From: Oscillospiraceae bacterium
GTDB taxonomy: Bacteria > Bacillota > Clostridia > Oscillospirales > Ruminococcaceae
Direction of reading: 5' to 3'
Length of the DNA stretch: 6,953 nucleotides
Assembly (NCBI GenBank): GCA_017483405.1
Contig: JAFUWP010000163.1
Coordinates: forward strand, 1-6,953
Every line of letters begins with the position of its first letter. Position 1 is the stretch's first letter. Under the pieces are notes generated by a model, which made no database searches, was not told where the DNA came from, and saw only the letters and a list, made by a program, of their open reading frames with translations. Of this stretch, positions 1-6,073 are shown piece by piece. A program made the translations under genes and the position numbers.

Positions 1-8
1 GTGATGTT

Positions 9-674
9 ATGGCTTTGGAAATTCAGAATCATGTAATCACAAAATATCTCGAAGACGATGGCATGACAGAAATCAGCATTCCGGAAGGCATCAGGGAAAT
101 CGGGGAAAAGGCCTTCCGGCGGTGCGGTACGCTCGAAAAAGTGATTCTTCCGGCGAGCCTGTACCGGATAGGGCATTTTGCATTTCATCAGTGCGAAAAT
201 TTATCCTGCATCGAGATACAGAGAACGATTCACAATGTCAGCCATACAGCAGTGACAGGATGTCCGAAGCTGAACAGTATTATCTGGTATGGAACGGAAA
301 TTCCGCTGAATTCCGTCAATACCATAGAGCGTGACCATGCTTTCCAGATGATTGCAGAGAAAGATTTTGGTTATGTGCTGAAAAGCAATCAGTATCTTAT
401 CTGGTATATGTTCAGCGCAATGCCCGAAGATATGCACATTCTGATTTATATCGGCAAGCATTTTCCGGAGCTGTTCCGCATCCTGATAGAGATAAAACAG
501 CCGGAGATTCTCAAGAAATTCTTAGCCTGCGGAAAATTTCTTCTCGAAAAAAATATTGATGATTTTATTCAGTATGCCAATCAGGTGCAGAATTACGAAG
601 CACAGATTTTACTGACCGAATATAAATTCCGGAATTACAGCATTCCGGATATTGCAGAAAAATTCAAATTATAA
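9..674 (+). CDS. Small BspA-like leucine-rich-repeat protein with ankyrin-like C-terminal module (paralogue 1)
   Basis: A 221-residue LRR protein. About three LRR_5 (BspA-type) repeats lie at residues 19-95, recognisable from the IPEGIREIGEKAF pattern followed by a cysteine and leucine ladder (RRCGTLEKV, HQCENL, TGCPKL). Residues about 124-221 are a helical region with two ankyrin-like helix pairs (QPEILKKFLACGKF and NIDDFIQYANQVQNYEAQILLTEYK), ending in AEKFKL. The start at 9 fits because MALEIQNHVITKY lines up with the starts of the downstream paralogues. The frame stays open to the window edge, however, and the ribosome site lies outside the window, so a longer start cannot be excluded. 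There is no signal peptide, so it is probably cytoplasmic. The third repeat is degenerate. The stop is 23 bases before the DUF5682 gene, suggesting cotranscription. LRR domains usually bind proteins; the ligand is unknown. Confidence 0.9.
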   Translation: MALEIQNHVITKYLEDDGMTEISIPEGIREIGEKAFRRCGTLEKVILPASLYRIGHFAFHQCENLSCIEIQRTIHNVSHTAVTGCPKLNSIIWYGTEIPLNSVNTIERDHAFQMIAEKDFGYVLKSNQYLIWYMFSAMPEDMHILIYIGKHFPELFRILIEIKQPEILKKFLACGKFLLEKNIDDFIQYANQVQNYEAQILLTEYKFRNYSIPDIAEKFKL

Positions 675-680
675 CCATTC

Positions 681-688
681 AGAAAGGA
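681..688 (+). promoter_or_regulatory. Shine-Dalgarno site that decides the DUF5682 start
   Basis: AGAAAGGA ends 9 bases before the ATG at 698, which is a normal spacing. It directly abuts the in-frame TTG at 689, leaving no room for initiation there. This favours ATG 698 over TTG 689. Confidence 0.75.
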
Positions 689-697
689 TTGAACATC

Positions 698-3064
698 ATG
701 GAACAAATCTTGTCACAGCAGAATATCGCTGAAAAAATTGCACTGAATTTTCAGAATCAGGTTATCTTTTTTCCGGTGCGCCATCACAGTCCGGTATGCA
801 GTTATCAGCTCCGGAAAACCATTGAAGCCTGTCAGCCGGAAATCATCCTGATAGAAGGGCCTGAAAATGCAAATGACCTGATTTCCGTCCTTACGGATGA
901 AAAAACAGTTCTGCCATGTGCGATTTATTATTTCTATAAAGACAAGAAAAAATATATCTCCGAAGATGCCGAAGATTATCATTGTTACTATCCGTTTCTG
1001 AATGCCTCTCCGGAATTCACGGCTATGAAAGAAGCTAAAAAACGCAATATTCCGGCGAAATTTATCGACCTTCCCTATAGTGAAATTTTAATCAACAGCC
1101 GGAACTATCAGCAGAATTATGCGGATGATTCCTATCTTGTCAAGAGCAGATTCTATCAGAAACTCTGCGAAAAAACCAATCTCCGGAGCTTTGACGAATT
1201 CTGGGAAAAATATTTTGAAATTGCCGGTCTGCGCCTTTCTCCGGAAGATTTCATCAGACAGATGTATACATATTGTATCTTAACCCGTCAGGATGCCTCA
1301 AAAGAAGAACTCGATTCCGATGGATGCACCGCCCGTGAACAGCACATGGCCTTCCGGATTCAGGAAACTATGCAGAATTATCAGAAAATTCTTGTCGTGA
1401 CCGGCGGTTTTCATTCATGGGGATTATCCGAACTCCTGAAATCTAAAATCAAGCCGGTAAAACTTCATAAATTTACCGAAGAAATTCAGAATTGCTATCC
1501 GATAGCTTATTCTTATCAGGCGGCCGATGCTCTCCGCGGATATGCCTCCGGTATGATGCATCCGTATTTCTATGATAAAATTTCCGAAGCACTGGAAACT
1601 GCGGATTCTCCGGAAGGCATCTATCATCAGCAGGCACTCGATTTCCTCACGAAAACCGCTAAAGAAAGCGCGAAAAAAGATATTGCCGTTTCCATTTCGG
1701 ATATTACTTCGGCATATTCCCTGATGGAAGGCCTTGCCGCTCTCCGGAATTCCCCCGAAGCTGGTATCTTTGAAATCTATGACGGCGTGACAGGCGCATT
1801 CATCAAGGGCGAAAAAACAGCGGCCTCCTCATTGCCGCTCGAAATCCTGTCGAAACTCGCAACCGGTGAAGCTGTCGGCCATATAGGTGATAAAAATCAC
1901 GTTCCGCCCCTGATTTCCGATTTCGAGAATCAATGCAAAAAATTCAGACTCAAAGCCAATACCGCCGTTCCGCAGGAGGCTGAAATCTCTCTGTTCACCA
2001 GCGAAAAAGAACTCGAAAAAAGCAGGTTCTTCCATCAGATGGAATTCTTACAGACCGAATTCTGCAAAATGACAAAAGGTGCGGACTTACATGCCAATAA
2101 AGACCGCTCCAGAGTCCGCGAACTCTGGAGATACTGCCGCAGTCCTCAGACGGATGCCGCTTTAGTTGACCATACGACAGACGGCTCAACTCTCGGAGAA
2201 GCCTGTAAAACTGTCGCGTCCAAGATGATTCATCAGGAACATCGCTGTGAAATTATCGCTCATGTCAGCGTTGACTGCTTTCTGATGGGGGTCACGCTTT
2301 CTGATGCCGATATTTTCCTGATGGAACAAATCCTCGCGAATGACGGCGATTTCTTCTCCCTCGGAAACGGCCTGTATTATTTCGATATGCTCCATGAGCT
2401 AAGAAATCTCTATGATTTCGCTGACCCCTCCAATCTGAAATATATGGAACAGTGCTTTACTAAACTGATAGCCTTACTGCCGTCTATGGGCACAGTTCAG
2501 CCGGAACAGGCGCAGGAATGTATCAAAATCTGTAAGTTATTATACAACGTCTCCGGCAGAGTCTTTCCGGAACGGCAGAACGAATTCAAATCCGCTCTGC
2601 TGACCCTCTCCGAACGCGAACAGAAAGAACCTTCCGTCTACGGTGCGGCGATGGGCTTACTCTACGCACTGGACGGGAATTATCTGCAATCCGCCGAAAA
2701 TGCGATGCAGGGCTATCTGACCGGCTCGCCGGCCATGAAAAAACAAGGCGCATCCTACCTCAAAGGCTTGTTTGAAACCGCTCGCGATATTGCCCTGATG
2801 GATAAGAATTTTTTAGCGATGACAGACAGCTTGCTGTCCGATATGGAATATGATGACTTTATGGAAATTCTGCCCTCTCTGCGGTTGGCTTACGGTTATT
2901 TCACACCGTTCGAGATTCAGGAAATCTCCGGAGAAGTCAGTGAATTCCACGGTCTCAAAGAGGATTTGACATCACAGACCGGTCTTGATGAAGCACTTGT
3001 CGCATTCGGCGCGGAACTCGATGCCGAAATTTTCAGGGAATTAAGAGAAAATTGTCCTGTTTAA
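698..3064 (+). CDS. DUF5682-type protein, TraB/ChaN/EreA-like putative metal-dependent hydrolase
   Basis: A 788-residue protein from the ATG at 698. The N-terminal quarter carries the motif series of the EreA/ChaN/TraB-Tiki fold: VRHHSP at about 27-32 after a short beta strand, LIEGPEN at about 51-57, FIDLP at about 122-126, a CTAREQHM helix at about 210-217, and VVTGGFHSWGL at about 233-243. In that superfamily the paired histidines and acidic residues are thought to bind metal or support hydrolysis, so an enzymatic role is plausible; the substrate is unknown. The remaining 500 or so residues are mostly helical with no motif I recognise, apart from a SLRLAYGYFTPFEIQEI stretch near 727-743 that I associate with DUF5682 C-termini. 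No signal peptide or membrane segment is visible. It is flanked on both sides by LRR paralogues in one apparent operon. As I recall, DUF5682 often sits beside MoxR AAA+ and VWA genes, absent here. The DNA is GC-richer than the next gene. The family call is from motif memory. Confidence 0.8.
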   Translation: MEQILSQQNIAEKIALNFQNQVIFFPVRHHSPVCSYQLRKTIEACQPEIILIEGPENANDLISVLTDEKTVLPCAIYYFYKDKKKYISEDAEDYHCYYPFLNASPEFTAMKEAKKRNIPAKFIDLPYSEILINSRNYQQNYADDSYLVKSRFYQKLCEKTNLRSFDEFWEKYFEIAGLRLSPEDFIRQMYTYCILTRQDASKEELDSDGCTAREQHMAFRIQETMQNYQKILVVTGGFHSWGLSELLKSKIKPVKLHKFTEEIQNCYPIAYSYQAADALRGYASGMMHPYFYDKISEALETADSPEGIYHQQALDFLTKTAKESAKKDIAVSISDITSAYSLMEGLAALRNSPEAGIFEIYDGVTGAFIKGEKTAASSLPLEILSKLATGEAVGHIGDKNHVPPLISDFENQCKKFRLKANTAVPQEAEISLFTSEKELEKSRFFHQMEFLQTEFCKMTKGADLHANKDRSRVRELWRYCRSPQTDAALVDHTTDGSTLGEACKTVASKMIHQEHRCEIIAHVSVDCFLMGVTLSDADIFLMEQILANDGDFFSLGNGLYYFDMLHELRNLYDFADPSNLKYMEQCFTKLIALLPSMGTVQPEQAQECIKICKLLYNVSGRVFPERQNEFKSALLTLSEREQKEPSVYGAAMGLLYALDGNYLQSAENAMQGYLTGSPAMKKQGASYLKGLFETARDIALMDKNFLAMTDSLLSDMEYDDFMEILPSLRLAYGYFTPFEIQEISGEVSEFHGLKEDLTSQTGLDEALVAFGAELDAEIFRELRENCPV

Positions 3065-3087
3065 ATTTTGGATGCAACGGTATTTTC

Positions 3088-3093
3088 AGGAGG
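3088..3093 (+). promoter_or_regulatory. Shine-Dalgarno site that decides the start of the 3102 gene
   Basis: A perfect AGGAGG sits 8 bases before the ATG at 3102. The in-frame ATG at 3072 lies upstream of this site and has no comparable purine-rich sequence, so 3102 is the preferred start. The site lies in the 37-base gap after the DUF5682 stop. Confidence 0.88.
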
Positions 3094-3101
3094 CATTTCA
3101 C

Positions 3102-3755
3102 ATGTTAGAAGCATTTATGTTCTTATTATGTTCGGTGATTGGCGAAACTGTTGGTGTATTTTTTAGAAATGATTTTGATATTTTTAATGATGTGCTGAGA
3201 AGATACAACGGTGAGGAAGAAAATGTGAGAATTCCTGAAAATGTCTGCTGTATTGAAAAAGGGGCTTTTTTCAGATGTTCTAAGTTAAAAAGTGTTATCA
3301 TTCCGGAAAGAGTTACTTATATCGGAGATAATGCCTTTACTGACTGCCAAAATCTGATAAAAATGAATATTCCTGAAAATGTGCGGGAAATGGGGACAAA
3401 TATATTTTCCAACTGTGACAACCTGACAGAACTTACTACAAAATACGGCAGTTTTCCAAAAGAAAATTATAAAATTCTGCCGGATGTATTTCAACTTTTT
3501 TCTACCAATGATGAAAAATGGATAGCACAGAATTTTTCTTGTATTATGAAAAAACTGATAAAGAATTCGATTCAGCAAACTGTTGAAAGAATTCTGCAAT
3601 CGGAAAAATTTGTCTGTTATTTGGAATATGAACTGACAGACGAACTGATTCGTTATGCAATCGAAAATCAGGCTTATGAAATCCAGCTTATGCTGACAGA
3701 TTATAAATATCAGCATTTTGATTTCCGGAATCCGGCAGAATATCTGAAACTATAA
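3102..3755 (+). CDS. Small BspA-like LRR protein with hydrophobic N-terminal extension (paralogue 2)
   Basis: A 217-residue LRR protein starting at the ATG behind the perfect AGGAGG; an upstream ATG at 3072 would add ten residues but has no ribosome site. Residues 24-40 (starting NDFDIFNDVLRRY) match the N-terminal cap that opens the other paralogues, so residues 1-22 (MLEAFMFLLCSVIG and onward) are an extra hydrophobic leader found in no sibling here. It could be a weak membrane anchor or signal-like segment, but it contains a glutamate and no clear lipobox. About three LRR_5 repeats span 41-115 (IPENVCCIEKGAF, IPERVTYIGDNAF, IPENVREMGTNIF). A helical C-terminal module spans about 120-217 and ends EYLKL. 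Sampled lines give about 30-35% GC, well below the DUF5682 gene and the next paralogue. The stop overlaps the next gene's ribosome site. Binding partner unknown. Confidence 0.9.
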   Translation: MLEAFMFLLCSVIGETVGVFFRNDFDIFNDVLRRYNGEEENVRIPENVCCIEKGAFFRCSKLKSVIIPERVTYIGDNAFTDCQNLIKMNIPENVREMGTNIFSNCDNLTELTTKYGSFPKENYKILPDVFQLFSTNDEKWIAQNFSCIMKKLIKNSIQQTVERILQSEKFVCYLEYELTDELIRYAIENQAYEIQLMLTDYKYQHFDFRNPAEYLKL

Positions 3756-3760
3756 GGAGA
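3754..3760 (+). promoter_or_regulatory. Shine-Dalgarno site for the 3770 gene, overlapping the upstream stop codon
   Basis: AAGGAGA lies 9 bases before the ATG at 3770 and shares bases with the TAA stop at 3753-3755. A ribosome finishing the upstream gene would therefore sit on the site, which suggests translational coupling. Confidence 0.8.
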
Positions 3761-3769
3761 AATTACTTC

Positions 3770-4417
3770 ATGAATGCATTTGAAATCAAAGACAATATTC
3801 TGATAAAATATCACGGAAAAGAAGAATATCTCATGATTCCGGATGGCATTACGCGCATCGGGGAATATGCGTTCTGCAATCGTGAAAGTTTATGTACAGG
3901 TATTCGGCAAATCAAAGGGGTGTATATTCCGGAAGGTGTCGTTTCTATCGGATATTCCGCGTTCCGGAACTGCTACAATCTCGAAAGGGTATCCCTGCCG
4001 GAAAGCCTTGTCAGAATCGAATCCTTTGCCTTCCGTAATACCAACATCAAAGAATTGGCATTTCCGGATAATCTGCGCTATCTCAATGATGATGCTTTTT
4101 ACTATCCTTGTCTGAAAAAAGTTTCTTATCGGGGTGTGATATTCTCGCCTGTATACGAGTGTTATGCACGTCTCAATATATCCCATGTGATGAAATCGCT
4201 CCGGACGGATAAAGTTTCCGCTATGGAACTTCTTCTTCAAACCGGTCAGGAACAGGCTGTCATACAATCTTATGAAAAATTTATCTCCAGAAAAAATATC
4301 GACAGGCTGATTCAAGTGGCTATTGAACAGAAAGCACATGAATTACAGCTGATTCTGACAGATTATAAATATCAGCATTGTAAATTTCAGGATATAGGAG
4401 AAAAATTCAAGCTATGA
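3770..4417 (+). CDS. Small BspA-like LRR protein (paralogue 3)
   Basis: A 215-residue paralogue opening with the cap MNAFEIKDNILIKYHGKEEY, then about four LRR_5 repeats at 21-122 (IPDGITRIGEYAF, IPEGVVSIGYSAF, LPESLVRIESFAF, FPDNLRYLNDDAF). The first repeat has a longer loop (NRESLCTGIRQIKG) than its siblings. The C-terminal helical module (about 127-215) has the conserved NIDRLIQVAIEQKAHELQLILTDYK block, written here as overlapping helices, and ends GEKFKL. No signal peptide is visible, so it is probably cytoplasmic. The start is firm: it has a good ribosome site and the cap aligns with the siblings. Its TGA stop overlaps the next ATG by 4 bases (ATGA), so the two genes are translationally coupled and probably made in linked amounts. 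Its ligand and exact role are unknown. Confidence 0.92.
   Translation: MNAFEIKDNILIKYHGKEEYLMIPDGITRIGEYAFCNRESLCTGIRQIKGVYIPEGVVSIGYSAFRNCYNLERVSLPESLVRIESFAFRNTNIKELAFPDNLRYLNDDAFYYPCLKKVSYRGVIFSPVYECYARLNISHVMKSLRTDKVSAMELLLQTGQEQAVIQSYEKFISRKNIDRLIQVAIEQKAHELQLILTDYKYQHCKFQDIGEKFKL
4396..4400 (+). promoter_or_regulatory. Ribosome binding site for the 4414 gene, inside the upstream gene, with long spacing
   Basis: AGGAG lies within the last codons of the upstream LRR gene, 13 bases before the ATG at 4414. This is longer than the 6 to 9 bases seen at the sibling genes. Initiation here probably relies on coupling through the ATGA overlap. Confidence 0.55.
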
Positions 4418-5322
4418 ATCAGAAAGATTTTGAAATTGAAAACGGTGTGTTAATCAAATACAGGGGAAAAGGCAGTTCTGTCGGAATCCCGAATAAGTTC
4501 ATCAGCATCGCCATTCCGGAAGGGGTAACAAAAGTCGGAAAATCGGCCTTTTCATGCTGTAACGGCATCGAAAGCGTTATCATTCCGGATGGTGTCGAAA
4601 TTATCGGGCACAATGCCTTCTATGGCTGTAAAAATCTGAAAAACGTGCAGATTCCTGACAGTGTCAAAATCATAAAAGATTATGCCTTTTCCGGATGCAA
4701 AAATCTGAAATATGCCCGTATTCCCGAAACGGCTTCGCATATCGGAGAAAATATCTTTCAGGGAGATACTTCACTGGAAAGCTATCCGGAAGGATTTGTG
4801 ATTCATCATGATGTGCTTTTGGAATATGTCGGAAATGAAGATGTCGTCATCGTTCCGGAATCCGTATGGAAAATCCGGTCTAAGGCTTTCTGCTGGAATG
4901 ATATGCACACACTCATTATTCCGGATACGGTTGAGAAAATAGAGAGTGACCCCCTCTGGGGATGCAGTAACATCCGGAGCATTACCCTGCATCATATCAC
5001 ATTCACTGCCGAAAATAATCAACCGGAATTATACTGGAAACCCGTTTACAAGCTGATTTGTTCTGTATGGAATCTTTTCAAGAATATCGAACATGACGGA
5101 AGTATCGCCTATCTGAACAAGAGAAGGAGAGAGCTTTTCTGTCTGGATACGGAAACTTTCCGGAAACTTCTGGAAACCGGCAAAATCTTCACCGAAAATG
5201 TCATTGATAATGATATTCGCTATGCTAACGAGCATCAGCATTATGAAAAGCAGGTTTTACTGACCGAGTATAAATATCAGCATTTCGGTTTTCGGGATAT
5301 TTCCGATAAATTAAAGCTATAG
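4414..5322 (+). CDS. BspA-like LRR protein with a duplicated N-terminal cap (paralogue 4)
   Basis: A 302-residue paralogue. After the cap (FEIENGVLIKYRGKG, residues 6-20) come four LRR_5 repeats at about 30-122, two of them very regular (IPDGVEIIGHNAFYGCKNL and IPDSVKIIKDYAFSGCKNL). At residues 128-147 the cap pattern recurs (FVIHHDVLLEYVGNED) and is followed by two more repeats at 146-195. The protein therefore looks like a fusion or internal duplication of two cap-plus-LRR units sharing one tail. The helical C-terminal module (about 208-302) contains TFRKLLETGKIFTENVIDND and a following YEKQVLLTEYKYQH helix, and ends SDKLKL. There is no signal peptide. The start overlaps the previous stop (ATGA), and the TAG stop forms part of the next gene's ribosome site. 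The 3' end lies in the first copy of an 87-base direct repeat. Confidence 0.92.
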   Translation: MNQKDFEIENGVLIKYRGKGSSVGIPNKFISIAIPEGVTKVGKSAFSCCNGIESVIIPDGVEIIGHNAFYGCKNLKNVQIPDSVKIIKDYAFSGCKNLKYARIPETASHIGENIFQGDTSLESYPEGFVIHHDVLLEYVGNEDVVIVPESVWKIRSKAFCWNDMHTLIIPDTVEKIESDPLWGCSNIRSITLHHITFTAENNQPELYWKPVYKLICSVWNLFKNIEHDGSIAYLNKRRRELFCLDTETFRKLLETGKIFTENVIDNDIRYANEHQHYEKQVLLTEYKYQHFGFRDISDKLKL

Positions 5323-5355
5323 GAGAATTTCTATGACTGATTATGAAATCAAAGA
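5269..5355 (+). repeat. Direct repeat copy A (87 bp) across the gene junction at 5322/5333
   Basis: This copy matches 5987-6073 at 84 of 87 positions by eye, with no gaps. It covers the last 17 or so codons of one LRR gene, the stop, the AGGAGA ribosome site with a 6-base spacer, and the first 7 or so codons of the next gene. The two copies are 718 bases apart, which is one whole gene plus its spacer. Confidence 0.93.
5321..5326 (+). promoter_or_regulatory. Shine-Dalgarno site for the 5333 gene, overlapping the upstream TAG
   Basis: AGGAGA begins within the TAG stop at 5320-5322 and lies 6 bases before the ATG at 5333. The same arrangement is repeated at the next junction. Confidence 0.82.
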
Positions 5356-6040
5356 TAACTGGACATTTGTCATTTCAGAGGGCGTGACCAGTATCAAAAA
5401 TTTCGCCTTTGCGCTTGATACAAGACCAAAAAGCATTATCATTCCGAAAAGTGTCACCAGCATAGGAAATTCTGCATTCGCTTTATGCAGAAATCTGCAC
5501 AGCGTAATCATGCCAGAAGGGACTGTCAGCATCGGAAATGGTGCTTTTCAGGAAAGCGGGCTGAGACTGCTTGTTCTTCCGGAATGTGTCACCAATATCG
5601 GCAAAAAAGCATTGTATCAATGTTCCTGCCTGCAAACAATAGGCATTCCGGAAGGAAAAATCAATGTGAAAGCCTATGATGGTGTGACTATGGATGATAA
5701 GCTAAAACTTATCGCCATGAAAAATTATACCATGAAGATGAATCATGATATTAAATATCAACTGCTGTTTCAGATGTTTTCACTCAATGCCGACAGGGAA
5801 CATCTTTCTGATTATATCAGCAAAAATATTTCCAAAATGTTCTGCTGGCTGATTGACAGGAATGAAACAGAACTGATTCAGAAACTTCTGGATTCCGGAA
5901 ATTTCATCACAAAACGAAATATAGATAAATTTATTCGATATGCAATTGATAACGAAAAAAATCAGATACAGCTTCTGCTGACGGATTATAAATATCAGCA
6001 TTTCGGATTTCGGGATATTTCCAATAAATTAAAGCTATAG
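5333..6040 (+). CDS. BspA-like LRR protein with short N-terminal cap (paralogue 5)
   Basis: A 235-residue paralogue opening MTDYEIKDN. Its cap lacks the roughly ten residues (KYHGKEE type) found in the upstream siblings, a trait shared only with the next gene. About four LRR_5 repeats span 12-108 (ISEGVTSIKNFAF, IPKSVTSIGNSAF, MPEGTVSIGNGAF, LPECVTNIGKKAL). Residues about 109-140 are a less regular linker. The helical C-terminal module (about 140-235) has a clear ankyrin-like pair (NETELIQKLLDSGNF and NIDKFIRYAIDNEKNQIQLL) and ends SNKLKL. It is probably cytoplasmic, since no signal peptide is visible. Its two ends lie in near-identical 87-base repeats, so the gene behaves as an excisable or duplicable cassette. 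The specific ligand is unknown. Confidence 0.92.
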   Translation: MTDYEIKDNWTFVISEGVTSIKNFAFALDTRPKSIIIPKSVTSIGNSAFALCRNLHSVIMPEGTVSIGNGAFQESGLRLLVLPECVTNIGKKALYQCSCLQTIGIPEGKINVKAYDGVTMDDKLKLIAMKNYTMKMNHDIKYQLLFQMFSLNADREHLSDYISKNISKMFCWLIDRNETELIQKLLDSGNFITKRNIDKFIRYAIDNEKNQIQLLLTDYKYQHFGFRDISNKLKL

Positions 6041-6073
6041 GAGAATTTTTATGACTGATTATGAAATCAAAGA
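5987..6073 (+). repeat. Direct repeat copy B (87 bp) across the gene junction at 6040/6051
   Basis: The second copy of the junction repeat differs from copy A at three positions: GGA for GGT, CCA for CCG, and TTTT for TTCT just before the ATG. It spans the conserved tail codons, stop, ribosome site and start of the next gene. The flanking coding sequence diverges on both sides. Confidence 0.93.
6039..6044 (+). promoter_or_regulatory. Shine-Dalgarno site for the 6051 gene, overlapping the upstream TAG
   Basis: AGGAGA begins within the TAG stop at 6038-6040 and lies 6 bases before the ATG at 6051, the same arrangement as at the previous junction. Confidence 0.82.

Noticed and set aside
689..697. 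In-frame TTG at 689 as the start of the DUF5682 gene, adding three residues
   Set aside because: The purine-rich ribosome site ends at 688, immediately against the TTG, while it sits at proper spacing from the ATG at 698.
2966..2994. TTGACA at 2966-2971 as a -35 box for an internal promoter near the end of the DUF5682 gene
   Set aside because: At normal spacing the sequence reads roughly GATGAAGC, nothing like TATAAT, and the hexamer lies in coding sequence.
3072..3101. ATG at 3072 as the start of the LRR gene, adding ten residues
   Set aside because: No ribosome site precedes it, and the perfect AGGAGG lies between it and the ATG at 3102.
3065..3101. Terminator or regulatory RNA in the gap after the DUF5682 gene
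   Set aside because: The 37-base gap shows no stable inverted repeat followed by a T run; it holds only the ribosome site.
3285..3716. Minus-strand open frames of 60-160 codons opposite the LRR and DUF5682 genes (example: 143 codons at 3285-3716)
   Set aside because: They are antisense shadows of conserved repeat genes, with no ribosome sites, no family motifs, and odd repetitive composition that mirrors the LRR codons.
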